Positions 42,418 to 51,378 of a DNA stretch of 64,000 nt are shown piece by piece. The stretch is taken from contig NZ_WJIC01000002.1 in the NCBI RefSeq assembly GCF_009649815.1, forward strand, positions 743,215 through 807,214. The letters are read 5' to 3'. A program made the translations under genes and the position numbers. Below the pieces are notes generated by a model. The model ran no database searches and was not told the DNA's origin. It saw only the letters and a list, made by a program, of their open reading frames with translations. Each line of letters starts with the position of its first letter. The first letter of the stretch is position 1. The stretch is from Nocardia sp. SYP-A9097. Its GTDB lineage: Bacteria; Actinomycetota; Actinomycetes; Mycobacteriales; Mycobacteriaceae.

Positions 42418-42460
42418 ATGAGCAGTCCCCCCGGAGGATTTCCGGCGCGGGACCGCTCAT
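42418..42460. terminator. Bidirectional hairpin terminator between convergent genes
   Basis: ATGAGCAGTCCC (42418-42429) pairs with GGGACCGCTCAT (42449-42460), 11 of 12 positions, in the gap between the transglycosylase and NmrA stops. There is no long T run, so strength is uncertain. Confidence 0.55.
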
Positions 42461-42490
42461 GCAGATCGGTGCGCAGACCACCCGGCCCGC

Positions 42491-43336
42491 TCAGCTCAGG
42501 GCTGCCCGGAACACCTCGACCGCCGACCTGGCCTCGCGACCCAGCAGCTTCTCCAGGTCGGCACTGTCGATATCGAGAATGCCCTGCGCGATACCGGCAT
42601 CCGCGTCCGCGAGCGCCGCGGCGTAACCCGCGGGCACGCCGTTCCGCACCAGCGCGGCGGCGTAGTCGGCCTGCGGCAGATCCTGGTAGCGCACCGGCTT
42701 ACCGGATGCCTCCGAAATCGCCTGCGCCAGTTCGGCATAGGTGAGTCCCGCGCCACCGAGCTCGTATGACCGGCCACCGTGCCCGTCAGTGGTGAGCACC
42801 TTGGCGGCGGCCTCGGCGTAGTCGGCGCGAGACGCCCCGGCCACCCGGCCTTCGCCCGCGGCGCCATAGAACACGCCGGACTCGACGGCGGAACCCAGCG
42901 CGTTCAGGTAGTTCTCCCAGTACCAATCGTTGCGCAGCCGCACCACTGGTACGGACGCCTCATCCAGTACGGCCTCGGTGCCGCGGTGCTCCTGCGCGAG
43001 AATCAGCTCATTGCGTTCGGTGTTCGGAATGCTGGTGTAGGCCAGCAGTTCCACGCCCGCCCGCTCGGCGGCGCGAATCACATTGGTGTGCTGGGTAACT
43101 CGGCTACCGAACTCGTTGCCCGAGACCAGCAGGACACGGTCGACGCCCGCGAAGGCGCGATCCAGGGCGGCCGGATCGTCATAGCTCGCCTCGCGGACCT
43201 CGACGCCGCGCTCGGCCAGATCGGCGACCTTCGAGGCATCGCGGACCACGGCCACGGGTGTGGCCCCCTCACGCAGCAGCGCCTCGACGGTGAGACGACC
43301 CAGCTGACCACTTGCTCCGGTGACTGCGACGGTCAT
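42491..43336 (-). CDS. NmrA/SDR-type NAD(P)-binding reductase (QorB-like)
   Basis: A 281-residue protein; the ATG at 43336 has GGAGGA upstream. The Rossmann motif VTGASGQLGRLTVEALL (about 5-21) and VLLVSGNEF, YTSIPNT, VRLRNDWYWENYL and GRVAGASRADYAEAAAKVL match NmrA-like quinone or NADPH reductases (QorB, YtfG). It is divergent from an HxlR regulator with a shared operator, the usual arrangement for electrophile- or quinone-responsive reductases. Confidence 0.85.
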   Translation of the reverse strand: MTVAVTGASGQLGRLTVEALLREGATPVAVVRDASKVADLAERGVEVREASYDDPAALDRAFAGVDRVLLVSGNEFGSRVTQHTNVIRAAERAGVELLAYTSIPNTERNELILAQEHRGTEAVLDEASVPVVRLRNDWYWENYLNALGSAVESGVFYGAAGEGRVAGASRADYAEAAAKVLTTDGHGGRSYELGGAGLTYAELAQAISEASGKPVRYQDLPQADYAAALVRNGVPAGYAAALADADAGIAQGILDIDSADLEKLLGREARSAVEVFRAALS

Positions 43337-43391
43337 GACTTCCTCCAGGTATTCGGGTGCATCCAAGGGAATGAGCTGCGGTATCAACGTG

Positions 43392-43406
43392 TACTAACTA
43401 ATAGTA
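43392..43406. promoter_or_regulatory. HxlR-type operator (TACT-N7-AGTA)
   Basis: TACT (43392-43395), seven bases, AGTA (43403-43406) lies midway between the divergent NmrA (43336) and HxlR (43458) starts. The same TACT-N7-AGTA spacing is described for YodB, an HxlR/DUF24 repressor of quinone-responsive genes in Bacillus. The match by position and form is clear; binding is inferred. Confidence 0.6.
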
Positions 43407-43457
43407 AGCACATGATATTCCCGCACCGCAACCCGAAAGGTTAGGTAATCTCGAATC

Positions 43458-43847
43458 ATGAGCACGCCCGACCCGGAGACCGTCGACCCCACCCTGGAGG
43501 CCGACGTCTTCGCGCGGAACTGCGCCTCCCGACCGGTGCTACAGAATGTGGCCGGCCGCTGGGGCGCACTCGCCATGGTGGCGCTGCGCGAAGGCCCCAC
43601 CCGCTTCAGCGCCCTGCGCCGCCGCGTAGACGGCATCAGCGAGCGCATGCTCTCCCAAACCCTGCAGAACCTGGAACGCGACGGCATGATCCACCGCGAA
43701 GTCCAGCAATCCATCCCCCCACACGTCGAATACACCCTCACCCACCTCGGCGCCGACGTCGCCGACCAACTCGCCGGGCTCATCGGCATCCTCGAATCCA
43801 ATATCGAGAAGATCGTCGCGGCCCAGCACGACTACCACCGCGACTGA
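43458..43847 (+). CDS. HxlR-family (DUF24) transcriptional regulator, possible thiol sensor
   Basis: A 129-residue winged-helix regulator: RNCASRPVLQNVAGRWGALAMVALREGPTRFSALRR, VDGISERMLSQTLQNLERDGMIHRE and VEYTLTHLGADV are canonical. Cys22 occupies the conserved N-terminal position used as a redox or electrophile switch by YodB and HypR. Divergence from the NmrA-type reductase and the operator between them suggest derepression of the reductase by quinones or other electrophiles. Confidence 0.88.
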   Translation: MSTPDPETVDPTLEADVFARNCASRPVLQNVAGRWGALAMVALREGPTRFSALRRRVDGISERMLSQTLQNLERDGMIHREVQQSIPPHVEYTLTHLGADVADQLAGLIGILESNIEKIVAAQHDYHRD

Positions 43848-43873
43848 CCCCGCCCCCGGCGACACCCCGCCCC

Positions 43874-44314
43874 TCAACGCCAGCAGTTGAGCGACTTCGG
43901 AGGAATCACCAACTCGTGGCCGGAGTCGAAGCGCACTCGGATGCCGCCCGACTCCGCAACCGCGTCTTTGATCACCGGGGGGCTCGGGATGCCGAAGTCC
44001 AGGTCGACGAAGTGGCCGTAGCCCATGTCTTCCTCGCAGCCCGCGTACACGTAGTACCCCTGGTGTCGCCGGAAGAGGCCGCTGCGTTCCTCGACGATGC
44101 CGATGATGCGGCGGTCGCCCTCCAGTGCGGTACCCGTGGTTGGGACGACCAGCATCTGGATATTCCGTGGACTGGTGAGCACGTCCACGTCGATGAACAG
44201 CACTGTCAGGGTGGCGAATACGCCGAGGAACAAGCCCATCGCCAAACCCAGCACCAACCGCGCATTCGGGCGCGCACGCTTTTTCACCGGCTGCACGCCG
44301 GTCCCCTCCGTCAT
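43874..44314 (-). CDS. Hypothetical membrane-anchored protein
   Basis: A 146-residue protein: a basic cytosolic N-terminus (VKKRARPNAR), one membrane helix (LVLGLAMGLFLGVFATLTVLF, about 20-40) and an extracytoplasmic beta-rich domain with two cysteines (YAGCEEDMG, LNCWR). The topology suggests a small anchored extracellular domain of unknown function. It converges with the HxlR gene and lies downstream of lpd, separated from it by a terminator. Confidence 0.65.
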   Translation of the reverse strand: MTEGTGVQPVKKRARPNARLVLGLAMGLFLGVFATLTVLFIDVDVLTSPRNIQMLVVPTTGTALEGDRRIIGIVEERSGLFRRHQGYYVYAGCEEDMGYGHFVDLDFGIPSPPVIKDAVAESGGIRVRFDSGHELVIPPKSLNCWR

Positions 44315-44337
44315 GGGACCAAGCTACCGGGCGGATA

Positions 44338-44378
44338 CGAAAACGACCCGGTACCAGCAACTTTCACTGGCACCGGGC
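44338..44378 (-). terminator. Rho-independent terminator of lpd
   Basis: Read leftward, CCCGGTGCCAG (44377-44367) pairs with CTGGTACCGGG (44357-44347) around a 9-base loop, followed by TCGTTTTC. It lies 30 bp after the lpd stop codon. Confidence 0.8.
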
Positions 44379-44407
44379 CGAATTGAATTGTCCTGCGGGC
44401 GATCCGA

Positions 44408-45811
44408 TCAGAAGTTGATCATGTGCCCGGCGAGGCCGTGGATGGCCTCCTGCAGCGCCTCACTCAGGGTGGGGTGGGTGTGGACGTTGCGGGCCAGCTC
44501 GTTGACCGTGAGGTCCCACTTCTGGGCCAGGGTCAGCTCGGGCAGCAGCTCGGAGACGTCGGGGCCGATGAGGTGGCCGCCGATGAGTTCGCCGTACTTG
44601 GCATCCGCGATGAGTTTGACGAAACCGTTCGGGTCGCCGAGGCCGTGGGCCTTGCCGTTGGCGGTGAACGGGAAGGTGGCGACCTTCACGTCGTAGCCTT
44701 CGTCGCGGGCCTGCTGCTCGGTGAGGCCGAAGCTGGCGACCTGCGGCTGGCAGAAGGTGGCGCGCGGCATCATGCGGTAGTCGCCCAGCGGCAGGGTCTC
44801 CGCGCCGGCGATGGTCTCCGCGGCGACGACGCCCTGCGCCTCGGCGACGTGCGCGAGCTGGAGCTTCGCGGTGACGTCACCGATGGCGTAGATGCCGGGC
44901 ACATTGGTGCGCATGAAATCGTCGATGGCGATGGCGCCGCGATCGGTCAGCTGCACGCCGGTGTTCTCCAGGCCGTAGCCGTCGATACGCGGGGCGAAGC
45001 CGACGGCCTGCAGCACCTTGTCGACGGTGACGGTCTCGACGGCACCGGACTTGTTGTCCTTGATCGCGACGGTCACCTTGGAGCCGTCGTCATCGATGGA
45101 CTGCACGGCCGCACCGGTGGTGATGGTGATGCCGAGCTTCTTGTACGCCTTGGTGATCTCCTTGGAGACGTCGGCGTCCTCGTTCGGCAGTGCGCGGTCG
45201 AGGAATTCGACGATCCGCACATCCACGCCGTAGTTCTTCAGAACGTAGGCGAACTCCATGCCGATCGCGCCCGCGCCGACCACCAGGATCGAACCCGGCA
45301 GGTCGCGGGTGAGGATCTGCTCCTCGTAGGTCACCACATTCGCGGACAGCGAGGTGCCCGGCAGCAGCTTGGTGACGGTGCCGGTCGCGATGATCACGTT
45401 GTCGAACGTGATGGACTCGGTGCCGCCCTTGGTCAGCGCGACCGAGATCGTCTTGGCATCGGTGAACGTTCCCATGCCGTCGAACTCGTCGATCTTGTTC
45501 TTCTTCATCAGGAAGTGGACGCCCTTGACACGGCCGTCCGCCACCTTGCGACTGCGGTCGAACGCGGCCCCGAAGTCGAAGCTCACCTCACCGGAGATAC
45601 CGAAGGTCTTGGCTTCTTTATGGAAGATATGGGCCAGCTCCGCGTTCCGAAGCAGCGCCTTGGACGGAATGCAGCCCACGTTCAGGCACACGCCACCCCA
45701 GTATTTCTGCTCGACGATCGCTGTTCGCAGGCCGAGTTGAGCGGCGCGGATCGCGGCGACATAACCGCCGGGACCAGCGCCGAGAACGACGACATCGTAG
45801 TGGGAAGTCAC
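44408..45811 (-). CDS. lpdC: Dihydrolipoyl dehydrogenase
   Basis: A 467-residue flavin disulfide reductase. FAD motif [19 protein letters not shown], redox disulfide [11 protein letters not shown] (Cys42, Cys47), NAD motif [17 protein letters not shown], second FAD contact GIYAIGDVT, and the C-terminal interface acid-base pair in [11 protein letters not shown] (His446, Glu451). It is the E3 of pyruvate and 2-oxoglutarate dehydrogenases and, in M. tuberculosis (Rv0462), of the peroxynitrite reductase system. Close linkage to ramB and a CMD gene recalls the mycobacterial locus. Confidence 0.95.
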   Translation of the reverse strand: MTSHYDVVVLGAGPGGYVAAIRAAQLGLRTAIVEQKYWGGVCLNVGCIPSKALLRNAELAHIFHKEAKTFGISGEVSFDFGAAFDRSRKVADGRVKGVHFLMKKNKIDEFDGMGTFTDAKTISVALTKGGTESITFDNVIIATGTVTKLLPGTSLSANVVTYEEQILTRDLPGSILVVGAGAIGMEFAYVLKNYGVDVRIVEFLDRALPNEDADVSKEITKAYKKLGITITTGAAVQSIDDDGSKVTVAIKDNKSGAVETVTVDKVLQAVGFAPRIDGYGLENTGVQLTDRGAIAIDDFMRTNVPGIYAIGDVTAKLQLAHVAEAQGVVAAETIAGAETLPLGDYRMMPRATFCQPQVASFGLTEQQARDEGYDVKVATFPFTANGKAHGLGDPNGFVKLIADAKYGELIGGHLIGPDVSELLPELTLAQKWDLTVNELARNVHTHPTLSEALQEAIHGLAGHMINF

Positions 45812-45898
45812 GCCTGCGAGCCTAACCCCGGCGCGCCGGTCGCACGCATCCAGCCTGCCCGGTTTCGAAGCGGCTGATCAGAGGGCGAACACCGGAAT

Positions 45899-46876
45899 TC
45901 AGGGCTGGTCGCGCCAGACCTGCCGGGCCATGCGCGCGAAATTTCCGTGGCAGACGGCGGCGCGATCCTCGGGCGAGAAACCTCGATTCGCCAGCACGGC
46001 AGCCAAACCCGGAACATCGGATTCGCCGAGCAGATCCTCCGGCGGAGTCCACTGCAATGGACCCCAGCGCGTGAACTCTGCGGAGAAGACCTCCGGATTC
46101 CGCGCCACCTCGTCATTGAAGTCGTCACCGTCGAAGGAGAAATCGGAGCTGAAACCGATGTGCTCGATTCCGACCAGCTCCGCGCCGTACACAATGTGAT
46201 CGGCCATGGCCTCGATACGCTCGGCGCGCTCACCAGGCTTGTTGCGGCCCAGGAAGATACCGACGCCATTGATGCCGATCACCCCACCGGTGGCGGCACA
46301 GGCGCGTGCCTGATCATCGGTGATATTGCGCGGATGCGCCCACACCGCAGCGAAATTGGAGTGGCTGTAGATCATCGGCACGCTCGTGACATCGGCGATA
46401 TCGAGGCCGGTGCGCGGTGAGCAGTGCGAGCCGTCGGCGAACATACCGACCTCGTTCAGCGTCCGAATCAACTCGCGCCCGTACCCGGTGAGACCGGTAT
46501 CCACGGTATCGAGGCAGCCGCACCCCGCCGCGTTCGCGTAGTTGTAGCTGGGCAGCAGCGACCGCACACCCAGGTCGTAGAACATCTTCACATTGTCGAG
46601 ATCCCCGCCGAGCGGGGCGGAATCCTCCAGATCGAACGCCAGCGCGATCGAATCCCGATCCGGTTCAACGGCGTCGGCGATCGTCTCGACCAACCGGAAT
46701 CGGCCGTCCGCCAAGGCATCCCGCCGAAATTGATCGATCAGCTCAACCGAATCCCGAGTGGATTGCAGCGAATACCCCACATTCACCGACAGATACGACC
46801 CGAGTGGATAGCGTGCCAATTCGGCGATATCGGCCGACGGCAGCAGCGGCAGGCAGCAGTGCTGTTCCCACAGCAA
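45899..46876 (-). CDS. Membrane dipeptidase-like metallohydrolase (peptidase M19)
   Basis: A 325-residue M19 protein. The TTG start at 46876 is supported by AGGAGGT six bases upstream, giving LLWEQHCCLPLLPSADI, where QHCCLP replaces the usual metal HxD. Other zinc-site regions are visible: ALAFDLEDSAPLGGDL (bridging Glu region), FADGSHCSPRTG, IYSHSNFAAVWAHPRNITDD and HIGFSSDFSFDGDDF. The changed first metal site is odd for the family and activity may differ from classical dipeptidases. It is cytosolic, with no signal peptide. Confidence 0.8.
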   Translation of the reverse strand: MLWEQHCCLPLLPSADIAELARYPLGSYLSVNVGYSLQSTRDSVELIDQFRRDALADGRFRLVETIADAVEPDRDSIALAFDLEDSAPLGGDLDNVKMFYDLGVRSLLPSYNYANAAGCGCLDTVDTGLTGYGRELIRTLNEVGMFADGSHCSPRTGLDIADVTSVPMIYSHSNFAAVWAHPRNITDDQARACAATGGVIGINGVGIFLGRNKPGERAERIEAMADHIVYGAELVGIEHIGFSSDFSFDGDDFNDEVARNPEVFSAEFTRWGPLQWTPPEDLLGESDVPGLAAVLANRGFSPEDRAAVCHGNFARMARQVWRDQP

Positions 46877-47028
46877 TCCGGGACCTCCTGGCGGATCGGC
46901 ATCGAACTCGCAATCCTACTGACGATCGCCGAATCAGCGGGCCGGCGCCGGCGCGGAGAAACGGGCAAACCCGCACGAACCGGGGCGACCGGCCGTCACG
47001 CGCGCCGGGGCTCGGCAACAATGTAGGC

Positions 47029-49086
47029 ATGACCGGTGTTGACGAGGGCGTGACGGATCCGTACCTGTGGCTCGAAGAAGTCACCAGTGAGCGTGCGCTG
47101 GATTGGGCGCGGGCGCACAACGAGGTGGTGCTGGAGCGATTCACGGCCTCGGAGCGGTTCAGTGGCCTCGAATCACGGATTCTGGATATGCTCGACACCG
47201 ATACCCGGATCGCCTATCCGGGGCGGCGCGGGCGGTGGCTGTACAACTACTGGCGCGATGGCGCGCACCCCAAGGGACTGTGGCGGCGAACCACTTTCGC
47301 GGAGTACACCAGGGACGAGCCGGACTGGGAAGTCCTCATCGATCTCGACGCACTCGCCGAGGCCGAGGGTGAGAACTGGGTGTGGGGTGGGGCCGCGGTA
47401 CTGCGCCCCGAACAGCAGCGGGCGCTGATCAGCCTGTCCCGCGGTGGCGCGGACGCCAAGGTGGTGCGCGAATTCGATATCGAGGCAAAGGTTTTCATCG
47501 AGCCCGAGAACGGCGGCTTCCTGCTGCCCGAGGCCAAGTCGGAGATTCGCTGGATCGATATCGACACCGTCTATGTGGGAACGGATTTCGGTCCGGGGGC
47601 GCTCACCGACTCCGGTTATCCGCGAATCGCCAAGCGCTGGAAGCGCGGAACGCCTCTGACCGACGCCGAAACGGTTTTCGAGGGTGACGCCACCGATGTG
47701 GCCGTCTCCGCCGGTTACGACCGAACCCCCGGCTACGAAAGGCATTTCGTCGGCCGTGCTACCGATTTCTTCAATGAGGAGGTCTATCTCCTCGAATCCG
47801 ACGGCACGCTACGGCATCTCGACGTCCCCACCGACGCGTCGGAATCCTGGTACAAGGATTGGCTGCTGGTACAGCTGAAATCGCCGTGGGAGCTCGACGG
47901 CGTCACCCATCCCTCGGGTGCGCTGATCGCCATCGATTTCGAGCGATTCCTGTCCGGCGCACGCGATTTCGACGAGATCTTCACCCCCGATTCGCATACC
48001 GCCCTGCACGGCTACGGCTGGACCGAGAACCATCTGCTGCTCATCACCCTGCAGGACGTGCAGACCAAACTGCATGTGCTCACCCCCGGCCCGGACGGCT
48101 GGACCCGCGAGGTGCTGGCCGATACCCCGCCGATGGCCACCACCAGCGTCATGAATCTCGATCCGCTGGAGGGCGGTGACGAATTCATGCTCTCCACAAG
48201 CGGTTTCACCAGTCCGACCACGCTGCTGTCGAGTTCGGTGAGCGGGCACACCGAGGTACTCAAGCGCGAACCCGAATTCTTCGATGCGGCGGGCGTGCAG
48301 ACCGAACAATTCTTCGCGCGGTCCGATGACGGCACCATGATCCCGTATTTCGTACTGCGGCATGGGGATCGGCAGGGCTCTCCCGGCCCGACGGTCATGT
48401 CCGGCTACGGCGGTTTCGAGGTCTCCCGTACCCCCGCATACAGCGGCGCGGCCGGCATGGGCTGGCTCGAGCGCGGCGGCACCTGGGTCATGACCAATAT
48501 TCGCGGCGGCGGCGAATACGGTCCGGAATGGCATACGTCCGCGCAAAAGGCCAACCGGCACAAGGTGTATGAGGATTTCTCGTCCATCGCCCGCGATCTG
48601 GTGGCCCGCGGCATCACCACACACGATCAGCTCGGCGCGGTCGGCGGCAGTAATGGCGGTCTGCTGATGGGCGTCATGCTGACCCGCTATCCGGAACTCT
48701 TCGGAGCCATTGTCTGCCAGGTGCCGCTACTGGATATGAAGCGCTATCACCTGCTGCTGGCCGGAGCCTCCTGGGTGGCCGAGTACGGCGACCCGGAAAA
48801 GCCGCAGGAGTGGGAGTACATCGCCAGGTATTCGCCGTATCAGAACACCGACCCGGAGGGTGAATACCCGCCGATCCTGCTCACCACCTCCACCCGCGAC
48901 GACCGCGTACATCCGGGTCATGCGCGAAAGATGGCCGCGCTCTTGGAATCCCAGGGCCATCCGATCTGGTATCACGAGAATATCGAGGGCGGGCACGGCG
49001 GCGCGGCGGACAATAAGCAGTCCGCGTTCCAGGCCGCGCTCATCTACGAGTTCTTCACCCGCACCCTGATCGAGAAGGACGCCTGA
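47029..49086 (+). CDS. Prolyl oligopeptidase family serine peptidase (S9A)
   Basis: A 685-residue protein from the ATG at 47029 (MTGVDEGVTDPYLWLEEV). The N-terminal seven-bladed propeller (about 70-400) is followed by the alpha/beta hydrolase domain with nucleophile GGSNGG (Ser541), acid in STRDDRVHP (Asp624 or Asp625) and His656 in EGGHGG; the oxyanion-region RGGGEYGPEWH is typical. There is no signal peptide. The family cleaves short proline-containing peptides. It is divergent from the M19 peptidase gene, so the pair may act together in peptide turnover. Confidence 0.9.
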   Translation: MTGVDEGVTDPYLWLEEVTSERALDWARAHNEVVLERFTASERFSGLESRILDMLDTDTRIAYPGRRGRWLYNYWRDGAHPKGLWRRTTFAEYTRDEPDWEVLIDLDALAEAEGENWVWGGAAVLRPEQQRALISLSRGGADAKVVREFDIEAKVFIEPENGGFLLPEAKSEIRWIDIDTVYVGTDFGPGALTDSGYPRIAKRWKRGTPLTDAETVFEGDATDVAVSAGYDRTPGYERHFVGRATDFFNEEVYLLESDGTLRHLDVPTDASESWYKDWLLVQLKSPWELDGVTHPSGALIAIDFERFLSGARDFDEIFTPDSHTALHGYGWTENHLLLITLQDVQTKLHVLTPGPDGWTREVLADTPPMATTSVMNLDPLEGGDEFMLSTSGFTSPTTLLSSSVSGHTEVLKREPEFFDAAGVQTEQFFARSDDGTMIPYFVLRHGDRQGSPGPTVMSGYGGFEVSRTPAYSGAAGMGWLERGGTWVMTNIRGGGEYGPEWHTSAQKANRHKVYEDFSSIARDLVARGITTHDQLGAVGGSNGGLLMGVMLTRYPELFGAIVCQVPLLDMKRYHLLLAGASWVAEYGDPEKPQEWEYIARYSPYQNTDPEGEYPPILLTTSTRDDRVHPGHARKMAALLESQGHPIWYHENIEGGHGGAADNKQSAFQAALIYEFFTRTLIEKDA

Positions 49087-49101
49087 CGGCGCTGTCGCGA
49101 A

Positions 49102-49995
49102 TCAGCGGTCCCGGAGCCATTTCTCGACCCGGTCGAGGGTGTTCCCGGGATCGCTGATCCACCCGTTGTGCCCGTGCGCAACCGGGTTGTGCCAGGTCGA
49201 GATCTCGGCCTTGGGAAGTTTTTCCAGCAACAGCCTCGCCGCGCCGGGCGGAGTGAGATCGTCACCGGTCATGGTGATGGACAGCACCGGCAACTTCAGC
49301 CGGGAGATACGTTCCTCGTAATCGATATCCGCACCCGCGGGCTGGAATCGCCCGGTGCGGGCCACCCGCGCCCAATCCTCGATGAGCAGCCGGGACTGCC
49401 TGCCGAAGCTGCCAGCGATAATAGTGTCGCCCGTCCAGCGTCCGGCGAGGTTGGCGGTCAACGAGATTGCCGCGCTGCCCAGCAGGAACCCGGGCCCGGC
49501 GAGTCCGCGATAACCCCGGTGATACGGCGTACCGGAGGCGACGAGAATCAGCCCGCCGAGTCGTCCGCGAATACGCGAGGCGTACAGCATGCCGAGCTGC
49601 CCGCCCATACTGTGCCCGAGCAGGTACGGCGTGCTGTCCGGAAAGCGTTCGCGCACCACCTGGAACATGGCCGGGAAGTCCACCGACACCAATTCCTGAT
49701 AGCCGTAACCGCCGGGCGCGTTGCGATTGCGCTCCCGACTGTCGCCATTGCCACGCATTTCCAGCAAAGCCACATCGAACCCGCGTGCGGCCAGCGGGAT
49801 TCCGAACAGCGAGTAGTACTCCCCCGGCACGCCGAGCCCGGGCGCGATCACCACCACCGGGCGGGGCGCATCGGGCGTAATCGGATGCCGGTGCGGGCCT
49901 TTCGCCGGAATCAGCCGCACGGTGACGGTTGTTCCGTCCGGCATCTGGATCGGCACTGTCTCCACGCACCGCACGCTACCGCTTACCCGCCCCAT
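49102..49995 (-). CDS. Alpha/beta hydrolase
   Basis: A 297-residue hydrolase with oxyanion strand VVVIAPGLGVPGEYY, nucleophile elbow YLLGHSMGGQLG (Ser about 138), acid in TMTGDDLTPP and a histidine in NPVAHGHNGW. This is the serine aminopeptidase/hydrolase_4-like group that includes esterases and monoglyceride lipases. The ATG at 49995 has no clear ribosome binding site, and a GTG ten codons in could also start. A TetR gene lies 183 bp upstream on the same strand. Confidence 0.82.
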   Translation of the reverse strand: MGRVSGSVRCVETVPIQMPDGTTVTVRLIPAKGPHRHPITPDAPRPVVVIAPGLGVPGEYYSLFGIPLAARGFDVALLEMRGNGDSRERNRNAPGGYGYQELVSVDFPAMFQVVRERFPDSTPYLLGHSMGGQLGMLYASRIRGRLGGLILVASGTPYHRGYRGLAGPGFLLGSAAISLTANLAGRWTGDTIIAGSFGRQSRLLIEDWARVARTGRFQPAGADIDYEERISRLKLPVLSITMTGDDLTPPGAARLLLEKLPKAEISTWHNPVAHGHNGWISDPGNTLDRVEKWLRDR

Positions 49996-50178
49996 GTACT
50001 CGCAGCCGCTCTGCGGACTCCGCAGCGGGGGTCAGACCGCGCAGACCCGCAATTCGAACGCTACGGGCCGCTACGGCCCGTTCGGACTCGCGGGCACGCC
50101 ACGGACCGCCGCGACCACGACGGTAGAAACCGGTGTGGCCGAAGGCGGTTCGGTGTGACCGAGCCGAGGGCGATGTGA

Positions 50179-50811
50179 CTAGGCGCTGACGGCACCCATG
50201 ATGACGCGGCGTAGCACGCTGATGACCTCGTCGAGAGGTTGCCGCGGTTCGGAGCCGCTCCAGGCGTCGACCACGTAATTCACCGCGCCGATAATGGCGA
50301 GCACGCGCATTTCGTAGTCGCCGGGCGGGATTTCGCCGTGCATGGCGGCATCCTCGGCGGCTCCGGCGAGTAGCGCGCCCCAGGCGCGGCGCAGCTCCAG
50401 GCGGAACTTCTCCACCTTCGGCCCCGCGCCGACGACCTCGACCAGCGCGACCCGGGCCTTGCGCGGATCTCGCCCGATGGACTCGATATAGGCGCGTACG
50501 GCGGCGTCGATGATGTCGACGGCACTGGCGTCGGAGTGATCGGCAATGGTGGCCGCCACGGCTTCCCGCGATTCGCGATCGATCTGCTCGTACAGCTCGA
50601 GCAACAGCGATTCGCGCCCGGTGAACTCCTCGTAGAACTGCCGCGAGGAGAGTCCGGCGTCCTTGCAGATGGCGCCGACGGAGCTGTTCGCGTATCCGTC
50701 GCGCGCGAATACCGTCAGCCCGGACTCCAGAAAACGTGCACGACGCTGCCGTTGCCGGTCTTCTACGGGCTGCCCGGCGTACATTCTTCCCGCGTTCGTT
50801 TCCTGAGACAT
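50179..50811 (-). CDS. TetR-family regulator
   Basis: A 210-residue regulator. The start is MSQETNAGRMYAG at 50811; an internal ATG (MYAGQ) at 50784 is also possible. The helix-turn-helix is SVGAICKDAGLSSRQFYEEFTGRESLLLELY (about 48-78), with an arginine-rich stretch just before it. The C-terminal domain (VNYVVDAWSGSEPRQPLDEVISVL) is helical and of unknown ligand. It may control the alpha/beta hydrolase gene downstream. A long hairpin lies directly upstream. Confidence 0.85.
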   Translation of the reverse strand: MSQETNAGRMYAGQPVEDRQRQRRARFLESGLTVFARDGYANSSVGAICKDAGLSSRQFYEEFTGRESLLLELYEQIDRESREAVAATIADHSDASAVDIIDAAVRAYIESIGRDPRKARVALVEVVGAGPKVEKFRLELRRAWGALLAGAAEDAAMHGEIPPGDYEMRVLAIIGAVNYVVDAWSGSEPRQPLDEVISVLRRVIMGAVSA

Positions 50812-50826
50812 TGCGCCAGACAATAC

Positions 50827-50912
50827 CGAAGGGCCCGATCCCCTCGTCATGGATCGGGCCCTTCGTTTGCACCTTCGGTATCCCGCGCGATAGCCGAAAG
50901 TTGGCTCAGTGG
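50827..50912. repeat. 86-bp repeat with perfect 14-bp hairpin, copy 1
   Basis: GAAGGGCCCGATCC (50828-50841) pairs perfectly with GGATCGGGCCCTTC (50851-50864). The stretch that follows (CCTTCGG, CCGCGCGATAGCCGAAAG) is repeated with few changes at 51183-51268. It lies just upstream of the TetR start. Confidence 0.75.
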
Positions 50913-51182
50913 TTCGGGCCGCCGCGGCGCACCCGGAGGCGGCGGGTGAAGGCAGGGGACCCGCCCCCGGGTTCGGAACGCGAATCCGGGGGGAGAATCG
51001 CATTCCGATGCCGCATTGGCCCGAAAGTCACTGATCGTTTGCCGTTCAACACGATACAGAGCGGTCGAACTCGGCGGAATACTTTTGCAGGAGTTTTTTA
51101 GGATTTATTTCGCGGCATATTCGCACCCCGCGAACCGCCAGCGCATCACCGCCGCCGGCCCTTCGCACACCCCCGGACATGA
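50913..51182. other. Region without a recognised gene
   Basis: These 270 bases between the two hairpin repeats hold no supported gene. Short frames exist (for example leftward 51016-50906) but lack a ribosome binding site and family resemblance. The sequence is locally AT-richer around 51085-51115. Confidence 0.5.
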
Positions 51183-51268
51183 CGAAGGGCCCGACCCCCT
51201 CGTCCGGGTTCGGGCCCTCACTGCCTCCTCGGCTTCCGCGCAGTAGCCGAAAGGTGGCACTCGCCTGG
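51183..51268. repeat. 86-bp repeat with GC hairpin, copy 2 (terminator of the small ORF)
   Basis: AGGGCCCGACCC pairs with GGGTTCGGGCCCT (one bulged T), followed by CCTCGG and CCGCGCAGTAGCCGAAAG as in copy 1, 356 bp away. It begins immediately 3' of the small leftward ORF ending at 51269, so this copy may act as its terminator. Confidence 0.7.
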
Positions 51269-51352
51269 CTACTTGGCGGAGATGCTCGACGAACCGGTCG
51301 CGATCAGCTTCAGGATGGTCTGCACGAGAACGTCAGAGATGAGGTCGGTCAT
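51269..51352 (-). CDS. 27-residue amphipathic small protein
   Basis: The ATG at 51352 has GGAG 8 bases upstream and encodes MTDLISDVLVQTILKLI followed by ATGSSSISAK before a TAG. The first 17 residues form an amphipathic helix typical of small membrane-active or phenol-soluble-modulin-like peptides. A perfect inverted repeat lies upstream (51379-51396) and a hairpin repeat immediately downstream, giving a self-contained transcription unit. No family is recognised. Confidence 0.55.
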   Translation of the reverse strand: MTDLISDVLVQTILKLIATGSSSISAK

Positions 51353-51378
51353 GGGTGGTGCTCCGATCGATAACCAGC

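Noticed and set aside
50906..51016. 36-codon leftward frame ending just before hairpin repeat copy 1
   Set aside because: Its position mirrors the small peptide at 51269, but it has no ribosome binding site and its Pro/Arg/Gly-rich product is unlike the amphipathic peptide.
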